From Mucilaginibacter rivuli (GTDB lineage Bacteria; Bacteroidota; Bacteroidia; Sphingobacteriales; Sphingobacteriaceae), in NCBI RefSeq assembly GCF_019391655.1, contig NZ_JAHXPQ010000001.1, positions 310,001 to 374,000 of the forward strand: a DNA stretch of 64,000 bases, in the 5' to 3' direction. The translations under genes and the position numbers were made by a program. Shown in pieces: positions 33,559 to 42,089 of the stretch (the first letter of the stretch is position 1; the number at the start of each line of letters is the position of its first letter). Below the pieces are notes generated by a model that saw only the letters and a list, made by a program, of their open reading frames with translations, did no database searches and was not told the DNA's origin.

Positions 33559-33578
33559 AGATTTGTCAACTTTTAAAA
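33559..33578. repeat. Half copy of the 33-base palindrome
   Basis: AGATTTGTCAACTTTTAAAA matches the left arm and centre of the palindrome at 33009-33041 with one substitution; the right arm is missing (ACCTGATAAG follows). Confidence 0.6.
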
Positions 33579-33626
33579 ACCTGATAAGTAGCATTATTTC
33601 TATAAATTTGAAGCGATATATAGCAC

Positions 33627-35342
33627 ATGCAGCAACCCGGTTCACTTCAGCAATCCAACAAGCCCATCTGGTATTTCCTGCTGCTTTGGACGTTGCTAAA
33701 CGCCATACAAGCCTACACGCTCGAACTGCATGGCGATGAGGCTTACTATTGGGTATACTCCAGGTTTTTAGACTGGGGGTATTTTGACCACCCGCCCATG
33801 GTAGCTGTTTTTATTAAGATAGGTGATACCCTGATGCATAATGAATTGGGCCTGCGCCTGCTCACAGTATTTACCAATTCGGCATCTGTGTACCTGTTAT
33901 GGCTTGTCCTCAAAAAGTATAACGCCAGCGACAAATGGTTTATTTTGGTGGTATCGGGGCTATTCATATTTCACATTTATGGCTTTACCACCACGCCCGA
34001 TTCGCCGCTGTTATTCTTTACCGTACTGTTTTACTATTTCTACCAGCGCTATATTGACGAAGATAAATGGACTTTAGCTTTCATACTCGCCATAGTTGCC
34101 GCTTGTTTGCTGTACAGTAAATACCACGGCATTATATTGCTGGGTTTAACAATACTGTCAAACCTTAAACTGCTTACAAGGCCAAGTTTTTACCTCATTG
34201 TTTTGGGCGCGATGCTGCTTTTTATACCCCATATTTTATGGCAGGTACATCATGATTATCCATCTATAAAATACCACTTGTTTGATAGGTCTGCAAGTGT
34301 GTACCGGTTGGATTTTACTACGCTTTACCCATTAGGGCAACTGGCTATGGCAGGCCCGTTTGTGGGCTGGTTTTTATTCTATTCGGCAGCAAAGGCCAGG
34401 GTGAACGATAGTTTTATCCGTTGCCTGCTTTTTAATTTTATCGGTACGTTCCTGTTCTTTTTCATTACTACGTTAAAAGGCGAAGTACAGCCACACTGGA
34501 CATTGATAGCCTTTGTACCCTTACTCATGCTGGCGCTTATCCGTTTTGCGCAGGCAGGTAACCCGCCCCAATGGTTTTATAAGCTGGCCCTTATCAATAT
34601 CGCGTTTATCTTATTTGTGCGCTCCGCGTTGTTGTTTCAGTATCCTTTTGTGATGAACATCGGGCAGTTTAAAAGCTATTTCGGTTTCCGTACATGGGCA
34701 AAGCAATTACGCAGCCGCATCGGCGAAAGCCACCTGATCATCCGAGATGGTTTCCAGGATCCGTCCAAATACAATTATTACACCAACTCCACCAGGGCCA
34801 TGAGTTATGATTCGCGCTATTACCGCAAAAATCAATATGATATATGGCCCATTGAAGATAGCCTGCAGCATGAGCGTATTTATTACCTGCAGGATAATCC
34901 CGAAAAGGGTTTAACTACCGACTCGGTTGTTGATGAGTATAACCGCAAATACTACAGCGGCTGGGTGAGCGATGCCCGGACTTACCAGAAAGCCGGGATC
35001 GATATTGCGCCCGGAAACGTGAAGGCGAAACCAGGGCAGTTAGTTTATTTTAACCTTACTATCCATAACCCATACGCGCACCCTATCAGTTTTGGCGATG
35101 AGGGGTACCTGCATAAAGCATTTTTAGATGCCTGCTTTTTTCAGGGTGGTGATATCAAATATCAAACCCAGGCCCCTGCGGATTTTAATATGATTAACAT
35201 CCCGCAAAAGGGGCAGGCAAAATATGCTTTCCCGGTAAATGTGCCAATGGCGAAAGGTAAATACGAGCTTTTTTTCTCTATCCGCACCGAGCCTTTTGCA
35301 GGCTCGCGGAATAGCGGGATGATCAGCTTTGTGGTGGAGTAA
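33627..35342 (+). CDS. Glycosyltransferase family 39 membrane protein
   Basis: The 571-residue polytopic protein belongs to the PMT/ArnT group that moves sugars from polyprenyl-phosphate donors. The catalytic acid region LHGDEAYYWVYSRFLDWGYFDHPPM (about 34-58; D and E of GDEAYY) and the SKYHGIILLGLTILSNLKLL helices are typical. About ten membrane segments lie in residues 14-350. A C-terminal exported region of about 200 residues ends in a beta-sandwich-like part. No partner genes for cell-wall sugar lie beside it, and the acceptor is unknown. Confidence 0.88.
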   Translation: MQQPGSLQQSNKPIWYFLLLWTLLNAIQAYTLELHGDEAYYWVYSRFLDWGYFDHPPMVAVFIKIGDTLMHNELGLRLLTVFTNSASVYLLWLVLKKYNASDKWFILVVSGLFIFHIYGFTTTPDSPLLFFTVLFYYFYQRYIDEDKWTLAFILAIVAACLLYSKYHGIILLGLTILSNLKLLTRPSFYLIVLGAMLLFIPHILWQVHHDYPSIKYHLFDRSASVYRLDFTTLYPLGQLAMAGPFVGWFLFYSAAKARVNDSFIRCLLFNFIGTFLFFFITTLKGEVQPHWTLIAFVPLLMLALIRFAQAGNPPQWFYKLALINIAFILFVRSALLFQYPFVMNIGQFKSYFGFRTWAKQLRSRIGESHLIIRDGFQDPSKYNYYTNSTRAMSYDSRYYRKNQYDIWPIEDSLQHERIYYLQDNPEKGLTTDSVVDEYNRKYYSGWVSDARTYQKAGIDIAPGNVKAKPGQLVYFNLTIHNPYAHPISFGDEGYLHKAFLDACFFQGGDIKYQTQAPADFNMINIPQKGQAKYAFPVNVPMAKGKYELFFSIRTEPFAGSRNSGMISFVVE

Positions 35343-35346
35343 AAAC

Positions 35347-35376
35347 AAAAGGCGATGGTTTTACCCATCGCCTTTT
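35347..35376. terminator. Two-way terminator
   Basis: AAAAGGCGATGG and CCATCGCCTTTT pair perfectly, with T-runs on both strands. It lies between convergent genes and serves the glycosyltransferase and the GIN-domain gene. Confidence 0.85.
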
Positions 35377-35399
35377 CCCTATCCACTAATTATACTATT

Positions 35400-36095
35400 T
35401 TACATTCTGTGTATCTCGCCTGAGCCATGGGCCGATGTGGTCACCTGTGAAGCGCCACCGGTATACCTGATATCGCCCGAGCCTGAAACAGCTGCTTCAA
35501 GTTTCTGACTGGCGTTAACCGTTGCATCGCCCGAACCCGAAACACGGATAGTGGTACCCACAGTGGCCAGGTCGCGTGCGGTATAATCACCCGAGCCCGA
35601 AACGCTCACCGTAGCATTATCGGCATGGCCAGAAACCTTGATATCACCCGAGCCGGAAACGATCGCTTCTAAGGTTTTAACAGACAGTTTACCATACACA
35701 TCGCCCGAGCCTGATACACGTACTTTTAAAGCATCCGCATTAATACCTTCTTTAAAGTATACATTGCCCGAACCGGATATGCCAAGGCTGTTCACGGTTT
35801 TGATATTGACATAAACCGCTACTTTTTTATTGCTCCAACTCCAGTTCCACGAGCCTTTTTTGGTATATATTTTTAATACACCGTTCTGTACTTCGGTAAC
35901 AATACGTTCTATCTCATCATCAGGGGCTTCTACCTTTACCGATTCGGTATTGCCCTGTGTTATATATACATCATAAGATCCCGAAAGGCTAATGGCATTA
36001 AAGCCGCTCAAATGCCTGTCTTCTGTTTTAGCGAACGCGTTGTTGATGCCGCATAACAGCATCACGGCAAGTAAAATTCCGGTAAATTGTTTCAT
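35400..36095 (-). CDS. Head GIN domain-containing exported protein
   Basis: The 231-residue protein has a signal peptide (to about residue 22) and a GIN domain (DUF2807), a right-handed beta-helix-like fold made of short turns. The repeat SGSGD appears six times (for example VSGSGDVYGKL, VSGSGDIKVSG, VSGSGDYTARD, VSGSGDATVN), about every 18-24 residues. The HLSGFNAISLSGSYDVYITQG opening is diagnostic. The role is unknown; members are secreted or surface proteins in Bacteroidota. No neighbour suggests a partner. Confidence 0.93.
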   Translation of the reverse strand: MKQFTGILLAVMLLCGINNAFAKTEDRHLSGFNAISLSGSYDVYITQGNTESVKVEAPDDEIERIVTEVQNGVLKIYTKKGSWNWSWSNKKVAVYVNIKTVNSLGISGSGNVYFKEGINADALKVRVSGSGDVYGKLSVKTLEAIVSGSGDIKVSGHADNATVSVSGSGDYTARDLATVGTTIRVSGSGDATVNASQKLEAAVSGSGDIRYTGGASQVTTSAHGSGEIHRM

Positions 36096-36228
36096 GGTTG
36101 TTGCTTAATTGTTTTTTATAAGACGGGTTCCGATTTGAATACGTTACACCTAAAAACAAAATATCTCAATACAGTATGCGCAAACCTTTTATCTCCCACT
36201 ATAAGGGCCAAAAAACTCCCCCGGAGGG

Positions 36229-37887
36229 CTAATCTATCAGCACCCCGATATAATAATTAAACGTATCTACTTCCAAATTATCTTTAGTTATACCCTGCAG
36301 ATCGATAGGCTTAAAAGTAGTTGATGGCGATATGAATTTATATTCGCCACCTTTGGCGCGTACTTTAACAGGCATGGTAAATCCGTTAACATCAGCTATC
36401 CAACGGCAAAGAGCGCGGTCTTTCTCAAACCTGAACTCCAACGTGGGAATATTTTTATAGCGCAGGTATTGGTCAAATATCGAGGTCAGGTTCATGCCGG
36501 CTTCTTTGTTAATGTAGTTCACCACTTGCTCAGTGGTCACCGTCTGATGATAGAACACTTTGTTCAAACCACGCAGTATGCCGCGCCATTTTTCATCATC
36601 GTTTATAATGGTGCGTATTGCATTAAGCATGTTGCCGCTCTTATAATACATATCGCCCGAGCCTTCTTTGTTCACACCATAAATACCGATGATCGGTTCA
36701 TCATTCGCAATTGCGCGACGAGTACCATGAACGTATTCCTGACCGGCTTGTTTGCCATAATACATTTCAGTAAACAATGATTCCGAGTAATTGGTAAAAC
36801 CTTCGTGTATCCACATATCAGCCGGGTCTTTATCGGTAATGTTATTGCCAAACCATTCGTGGCCGCTCTCATGCACCACAATAAAATCCCATTTCATACC
36901 CCAGCCCGTACCCGATAGATCACGGCCTAAATACCCGTTCAGGTATTTATTGCCATAAGCCACAGCGCTTTGGTGTTCCATACCCAGGTGCGGGGTTTCA
37001 ACCAGTTTATAACCATCCTCATAAAATGGGTAGGGGCCAAACCAATGTTCAAAAGCTTTGAGCATTGGTTTAACGTTATCGCCAAATTGTTTGGTGGCTT
37101 TCGCGATATGCTCGGGCAGCACCCAGTAATCCAGTGTCAGTTTGCCTTTTTCGCCATCGTAGCTGTCGCTAATATGCTGGTAATCGCCAATGTTGGCAGC
37201 TACATCATAGTTATTGATAGGATTAGCAACAAACCAATCAAAACGTATATAACCATCCGGCAGTTCGGTAGTTTTGCGCAGGCGGCCGTTCGATACATCT
37301 TTCAAGCCCTTTGGCACGTTGATGCTGATGAGCATGCTGTCTACCTCGTCGGCTACCTGATCTTTATTAGGCCACCAAACGCTGGCGCCCATACCCTCGC
37401 AGGCAGTAGCCACCCAGGGTTTGCCTACAGAGTCTTTAGCAAACACAAATCCGCCATCCCAAGGCGCATTTTTTGCAACGGTGGGCTTACCCGAATAGTA
37501 AACAGTAAAAGCATCCTTAGCGCCCTTTAAAATGGTTTTAGGGAAGGTGATAAATACCGCGTTGAACTCCCGTTTATAAGGCAGCGCTTTACCCTTGTAA
37601 ACTATCTTATCTACCTTCAAATTAGCAAACAGGTCAAACTGCAATTTGGTAAAATTGCGTGTTGCCGTAAACTTAAACAGGTTGCTACCGCTGATGAATT
37701 TCTGATCGATATCAACCTTCACATCCAAATGGTAATAGTTGATATCATAACAGGTGCGTAAAGGCGAGGTTGTGCTGCCCCGAAGGCTATCAGCCCGGGT
37801 GAATTTTTCTTTTGGGGTGAGTAGTTGGGCATGAGCGGAAATTGCTCCCAAAATTAGTGCAGATGTAAATAACCTATTAAATTTCAT
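36229..37887 (-). CDS. M1 family zinc metallopeptidase
   Basis: The 552-residue exported aminopeptidase-like protein has a signal peptide ending in AHAQ, an N-terminal beta domain, and the catalytic motif HESGHEWFGNN (HExGHEx18E), with the third zinc ligand Glu in WIHEGFTNYSESL. The exopeptidase motif is HLGMEHQSAVAYGN, in place of the usual GAMEN. It is shorter than typical M1 enzymes (about 600-870), lacking the C-terminal helical domain. Its ATG overlaps the stop of the upstream gene (ATGA), so it is the third gene of the operon at 40345-36229. Confidence 0.94.
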   Translation of the reverse strand: MKFNRLFTSALILGAISAHAQLLTPKEKFTRADSLRGSTTSPLRTCYDINYYHLDVKVDIDQKFISGSNLFKFTATRNFTKLQFDLFANLKVDKIVYKGKALPYKREFNAVFITFPKTILKGAKDAFTVYYSGKPTVAKNAPWDGGFVFAKDSVGKPWVATACEGMGASVWWPNKDQVADEVDSMLISINVPKGLKDVSNGRLRKTTELPDGYIRFDWFVANPINNYDVAANIGDYQHISDSYDGEKGKLTLDYWVLPEHIAKATKQFGDNVKPMLKAFEHWFGPYPFYEDGYKLVETPHLGMEHQSAVAYGNKYLNGYLGRDLSGTGWGMKWDFIVVHESGHEWFGNNITDKDPADMWIHEGFTNYSESLFTEMYYGKQAGQEYVHGTRRAIANDEPIIGIYGVNKEGSGDMYYKSGNMLNAIRTIINDDEKWRGILRGLNKVFYHQTVTTEQVVNYINKEAGMNLTSIFDQYLRYKNIPTLEFRFEKDRALCRWIADVNGFTMPVKVRAKGGEYKFISPSTTFKPIDLQGITKDNLEVDTFNYYIGVLID

Positions 37888-38450
37888 TTTTCTTTTCTAT
37901 ACCTTGTATACTTACCGAATACGTTATTGTATCTATCACCAAATTGTACTTTTGTTATCATCTCATATTCGATCACCCTGAGATTTTTATCAAATAAACC
38001 TGTCGGGTCGTAGTTGTGAAAAGTAACATCACTCTTACTTACTTTGATGATATGGCCAATTGAAAAACTGTTGTATTCTGTTCCTTCACACTCAATAATT
38101 ATATTTGAACCGTTTTTTTGCAGCGATTTGAAAACAGATTTCCAGTTTTTGAGGGCAACAGTATAATTTATACCAACAAGCTCCAATTGATTTTCCAATC
38201 CCATTATTTTATGGTAGTACTTATCCCATTTGTTATATCTTAGGTGATCAATATCTTTGATGGGTAATACACTATACCCATCAAAGATAAAATCATCTGT
38301 TTCTTGAAGTAAGATAAAATCATCAGAATAATCCAACATATATCCGCTGCTAAACTGGATATTATGTTTAGAAACTTTCCTGGTTAGCCTGCAATACTTC
38401 TTTGTTTCACAATGAAACTTTATCTTCTCAATGATCTTATCTTTTTTCAT
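37884..38450 (-). CDS. Unknown protein with two-fold internal repeat
   Basis: I do not recognise this 188-residue protein. It reads as two similar halves, each with a small beta-barrel-like pattern: SSGYMLDYSDDFILLQETDDFIFDGYSVLPIKDIDHLRYN (about 34-73) and SFSIGHIIKVSKSDVTFHNYDPTGLFDKNLRVIEYEMITKVQFGD (about 126-170). This suggests tandem Sm/SH3-like barrels. The coding is more AT-rich than the neighbours. The ATG at 38450 is two bases after the hydrolase stop, and its own stop overlaps the M1 peptidase ATG. A longer frame to 38594 lies within the hydrolase gene and was rejected. Confidence 0.75.
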   Translation of the reverse strand: MKKDKIIEKIKFHCETKKYCRLTRKVSKHNIQFSSGYMLDYSDDFILLQETDDFIFDGYSVLPIKDIDHLRYNKWDKYYHKIMGLENQLELVGINYTVALKNWKSVFKSLQKNGSNIIIECEGTEYNSFSIGHIIKVSKSDVTFHNYDPTGLFDKNLRVIEYEMITKVQFGDRYNNVFGKYTRYRKEK

Positions 38451-38452
38451 AA

Positions 38453-40345
38453 TTATTGCAGCACCGTAACCTTCAAGCTTGATGGTGCCATAGTATCGTG
38501 GTATATCTTGATGGTTTCTTTTACAAAATCCGAATCCTTGGCTTTGTAAATGTCCACAAACTTCTGCGGGTTGCGGTCGGCCAGCGGGAACCATGAGCTT
38601 TGCACCTGTATCATTATGCGGTGGCCTTTTTTAAACTGGTGGCCAACATCGGGCAGGGCGTATTTTACCTGGGTAACTTTACCCGGCACAAATGCCTCAG
38701 GCTTGCTGAACGAGTTGCGGTAGCGCCCGCGGAATATCTCTCCCCGCACCAGCATCTGGTAGCCCGCCATGGTAACGCCTTTAGGGTTTGTTGTTGGGTT
38801 AGGGTAATCATCAGGGAAAACATCGATCAGTTTCACCACGTAGTCGGCATCGGTACTGCTAATAGCAGAATAGATGTTCGCCATTACAGGGCCGGTCATG
38901 GTGATATCTTCGGCCAACACGTCGGTTTGGTAAGTCTTTACATCCGGACGACGCGAGGCAAAACGCTGGTCATCCAGCATGTACTCTCGGGTGCGGCGCT
39001 CTTGTATACCATCCTGGTAAGGTACGGGTGCGGCGGGGTCGCTCACGTATTCGTCAAAGCTGTTGGTAACCTTTGGCGCGGTGAAAGATAGCTTGCCGTT
39101 AGGTTGAAAGTACAGTGTTTTCTCCACTGTGTTTTTTGGAGGCCAGGTATCAAATTTATGCCATTGGTTTTCGCCGGTTACAAATATCGTAGCCTCGGGC
39201 AAATCCATGGCGCCTTTATCTTTCAGGTAATAGTTAAAAAAAGGCAGCTCCACATTTTCGCGGAACCAAACACTGGTTTTCGAACCAAAATCCTGATCGC
39301 CGAACAGGTCGCCATCGCCACGCTCCCAGCCACCATGAAACCAGGGGCCCAGTACCAGCATGTTTTTAGTGTTTTGCGAGTTTTGTTTTTCGATGGCTTT
39401 GTAAACCGCTTGCGCGCCAAAAGCATCTTCGGCATCAAAAAAACCGCCAACGGTCATTACCGCGGGTTTAACATTGGTTAGGTGCGAAGTAATGTTGCGC
39501 GTACTCCAAAAGGCATCATAATTGGGATGGTTCATCATATCATCCCAAAACTTAACAGAATCTCCCAGGAATTTCTTTTTGTAATTTGGTAAAGCGCCCA
39601 GGTCAAGGTAAAACTTATAATTATCATGTTGGGTGAATTTTATGCCATTTTTAAATTGCTCGGGTGTTAAGGGCTTGGGGCGCGGCACACCAAAGCTGGT
39701 GAGGAATGCGAATGCATCCATCTGGAAAAAAGCACCGTTGTGATGAAAGTCATCACCAATAAACCACTCGGTAACCGGTGCCTGCGGCGATACCGCCTTT
39801 AGTGCAGGGTGAGCGTTAGGTAATGATGCGGTAGAGTAAAACCCCGGGTAAGATATACCCTCGATACCTACGCGGCCATTGTTATTCGGCAGGTTTTTTA
39901 CAAGCCAGTCTATGGTATCATAAGTATCGGTGCTCTCGTCAATTTTGGAAGTGTTTGTGGTGCCGTTTATTTGCGGGCGCACATTTACAAAGTCGCCTTC
40001 GCTCATCCATCGGCCGCGCACGTCTTCGTACACAAAAATAAACCCCTCTTTGGCCAGCAGCATGTTTTGCCCCAATGCACCTTTATAACCTTCGCCGTAA
40101 GGGCCAACGTTGTATGGTGTGCGGGTCATCATAATGGGGTACTTCTTACTTTGGTCTTTAGGACTATAAATGGTGCAAAAAAGGCGTTTACCATCGCGCA
40201 TGGCAATATATTGTTCTGTTTTGGTGTAATTGGCCTTAATGTAAGCCGCATCGTCAGCAGCTTGTGAAGATGGTGCACCACCTCTTTGGGCATCAACAGC
40301 GGTAAAGCATGCCGCCAAACAAAAAGCGAGTAAGAGTTTTTTCAT
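38453..40345 (-). CDS. CocE/NonD family exported hydrolase (S15-like)
   Basis: The 630-residue alpha/beta-hydrolase carries a signal peptide (start at 40345, MKKLLLAFCLAACFTAVDAQ). Motifs are the RTPYNVGPYGEGYKGALGQ segment, the nucleophile elbow GISYPGFYS, the Asp in the VLGPWFHGGWERGDGD region, and a C-terminal jelly-roll domain (HDTMAPSSLKVTVLQ end). Relatives are alpha-amino acid ester hydrolases and X-Pro dipeptidyl peptidases. It is first of an operon with an unknown protein and an M1 peptidase, which suggests periplasmic peptide use. Confidence 0.9.
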   Translation of the reverse strand: MKKLLLAFCLAACFTAVDAQRGGAPSSQAADDAAYIKANYTKTEQYIAMRDGKRLFCTIYSPKDQSKKYPIMMTRTPYNVGPYGEGYKGALGQNMLLAKEGFIFVYEDVRGRWMSEGDFVNVRPQINGTTNTSKIDESTDTYDTIDWLVKNLPNNNGRVGIEGISYPGFYSTASLPNAHPALKAVSPQAPVTEWFIGDDFHHNGAFFQMDAFAFLTSFGVPRPKPLTPEQFKNGIKFTQHDNYKFYLDLGALPNYKKKFLGDSVKFWDDMMNHPNYDAFWSTRNITSHLTNVKPAVMTVGGFFDAEDAFGAQAVYKAIEKQNSQNTKNMLVLGPWFHGGWERGDGDLFGDQDFGSKTSVWFRENVELPFFNYYLKDKGAMDLPEATIFVTGENQWHKFDTWPPKNTVEKTLYFQPNGKLSFTAPKVTNSFDEYVSDPAAPVPYQDGIQERRTREYMLDDQRFASRRPDVKTYQTDVLAEDITMTGPVMANIYSAISSTDADYVVKLIDVFPDDYPNPTTNPKGVTMAGYQMLVRGEIFRGRYRNSFSKPEAFVPGKVTQVKYALPDVGHQFKKGHRIMIQVQSSWFPLADRNPQKFVDIYKAKDSDFVKETIKIYHDTMAPSSLKVTVLQ

Positions 40346-40456
40346 GATATTGAAGTCAGTTTGAGAAGCTAATTTAAGTAAACGGTTCCATAGTATATAA
40401 TTGCTGTAAAATTTGATAAAGGGCGCGTTATATTTCATAACCCTATTCATAATCAT

Positions 40457-40464
40457 TAACTTTG
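40457..40464 (+). promoter_or_regulatory. -7 promoter element of lpd
   Basis: TAACTTTG is an exact TAnnTTTG match 22 bases before the lpd ATG. No TTG is seen at -33. Confidence 0.5.
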
Positions 40465-40486
40465 CCCCGCTTAAATATTATACACT

Positions 40487-41890
40487 ATGCAATTTGATGT
40501 TATTGTTATCGGATCTGGTCCCGGTGGTTATGTAGCCGCTATACGTTGTGCGCAATTGGGTTTAAAAACCGCTTGCATCGAAAAATATTCAACCTTTGGC
40601 GGTACCTGCTTAAATGTAGGCTGTATCCCGTCGAAAGCTTTATTAGATTCAAGTGAGCATTACCACAATGCCGCCCACACTTTCGAAACACATGGCATCA
40701 AGTTGAAAGACCTGAAGGTAGATATGTCGCAGATGATCAAACGTAAGAACGAAGTAGTTCAAAAAAATACCGCGGGCATTACTTTCCTGTTCAAAAAAAA
40801 CAAGGTAACATCATATCAGGGCATGGGTTCGTTTGTGGATAAGAACACCATTAAGATAACTAAGGCAGATGGTAGTACAGAAACCATTACCGGTACTAAC
40901 GTCATCATCGCTACAGGTTCAAAACCATCGCAATTGCCGTTTTTGCCAGTTGATAAAAAACGCATCATAACCAGCACCGAGGCTTTAACCTTAACCGAAG
41001 TACCGAAACACATGGTATTAATTGGTGGTGGCGTTATCGGTTTGGAGTTAGGTTCTGTGTACGCACGCTTAGGTGCCAAGGTATCTGTGATAGAATTTAT
41101 GGATGGCATCATCCCAACCATGGATAAAGGTTTGGGTAAAGAACTGCAAAAGGTACTTACCAAATTAGGTATGGAGTTTTACCTGGGTCATAAAGTAACC
41201 GGTGCAAGTGTAAAAGGTAAAGAAGTAACTGTGAAATTTGATAGCCCTAAAGGCGATAAAATGGAGCTTAAAGGCGACTACTGCCTGGTAGCCGTTGGCC
41301 GTGTTGCTTATACCGACCAATTAGGTTTAGAGAACATTGGCATTACTGTTGAAGAGCGCGGCAAAAAGATCACCGTAAACGACCACATGGAAACATCGGT
41401 AAAAGGTGTTTACGCCATTGGCGATGTGGTACGTGGTGCCATGCTTGCCCACAAAGCTGAAGACGAAGGTACCATGGTGGCTGAGCTGATAGCCGGACAA
41501 AAGCCACACATTAATTATAACCTGATACCGGGTGTTGTGTACACCTGGCCTGAGGTTGCATCGGTAGGCCAAACCGAAGAGCAGTTGAAAGAAAAAGGCG
41601 TAGCATACAAAACAGGTTCGTTCCCGTTCAAAGCCAGCGGTCGCGCGGTTGCCAGTGGTGATATGGATGGTTTTGTAAAGGTATTAGCCGATAAAACTAC
41701 CGACGAAATACTAGGTGTACATATCATCGGCCCACGTGCCGCGGATATGATAGCAGAAGCTGTTGTAGCTATGGAATACCGCGCCAGTGCAGAGGATATC
41801 AGCAGAATGAGCCATGCACACCCAACCTACACAGAAGCGATGAGAGAGGCTTGTTTAGCCGCTACAGATAATAGGCCGATACATATTTGA
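40487..41890 (+). CDS. lpd: Dihydrolipoyl dehydrogenase (E3)
   Basis: E3 reoxidises the lipoyl groups of 2-oxoacid dehydrogenase and glycine-cleavage complexes. The 467-residue flavoprotein has the FAD motif VIGSGPGGYVAAIRCAQ, the redox disulfide GGTCLNVGCIPSK, the NAD motif IGGGVIGLELGSVYARLG, TSVKGVYAIGDVVRGAMLAHKAEDEG and the C-terminal base in MSHAHPTYTEAMREA (His, Glu). It stands alone, 8 kb from sucAB, with its own -7 element; it may serve several complexes. Confidence 0.97.
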   Translation: MQFDVIVIGSGPGGYVAAIRCAQLGLKTACIEKYSTFGGTCLNVGCIPSKALLDSSEHYHNAAHTFETHGIKLKDLKVDMSQMIKRKNEVVQKNTAGITFLFKKNKVTSYQGMGSFVDKNTIKITKADGSTETITGTNVIIATGSKPSQLPFLPVDKKRIITSTEALTLTEVPKHMVLIGGGVIGLELGSVYARLGAKVSVIEFMDGIIPTMDKGLGKELQKVLTKLGMEFYLGHKVTGASVKGKEVTVKFDSPKGDKMELKGDYCLVAVGRVAYTDQLGLENIGITVEERGKKITVNDHMETSVKGVYAIGDVVRGAMLAHKAEDEGTMVAELIAGQKPHINYNLIPGVVYTWPEVASVGQTEEQLKEKGVAYKTGSFPFKASGRAVASGDMDGFVKVLADKTTDEILGVHIIGPRAADMIAEAVVAMEYRASAEDISRMSHAHPTYTEAMREACLAATDNRPIHI

Positions 41891-41892
41891 TA

Positions 41893-41956
41893 GATTTCGG
41901 ATATCGAATGTTCGATTTCGGATTTAAGCCCATTTCTTGATTTAAGGAATGGGCTT
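41893..41956. repeat. Period-7 array ending in a terminator, after lpd
   Basis: GATTTCG, GATATCG, AATGTTC, GATTTCG and GATTTAA follow at exact 7-base steps from 41893. The last unit enters a stem, AAGCCCATT (41926-41934) with AATGGGCTT (41948-41956), a likely terminator of lpd. Confidence 0.65.
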
Positions 41957-41965
41957 TATATTTAA

Positions 41966-42065
41966 CGTCATTGTGAACGATAGCTAAGCAACCTCTACAG
42001 ATGCTAATCTATGAGGCTTATCGGATACCTATCGCGCAGAGGTTACTTCGTACCTCGTAATGACG
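41966..42065. repeat. 100-base imperfect palindrome (CGTCATT repeat)
   Basis: It begins CGTCATTGTGAACGATAGCT and ends with the complement of CGTCATTACGAGGTACGAAG. Outer arms CGTCATT/AATGACG and inner arms around AAGCAACCTCT / AGAGGTTACTT pair. The sequence CGTCATTGCGAGGnACGAAGC is one I know as an interspersed repeat common in Bacteroidota and some other bacteria. It overlaps the first codon of the long open frame of the next gene. Confidence 0.75.
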
Positions 42066-42089
42066 GCTTTTTTATATCTTTATCCGCCA

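Noticed and set aside
36970..37530. 186-codon plus-strand frame opposite the M1 peptidase
   Set aside because: It covers the conserved peptidase coding region and shows no domain.
37884..38594. Longer start for the 188-residue unknown protein
   Set aside because: The extra 48 codons overlap the CocE-type hydrolase gene and lack protein features; the ATG at 38450 fits operon spacing.
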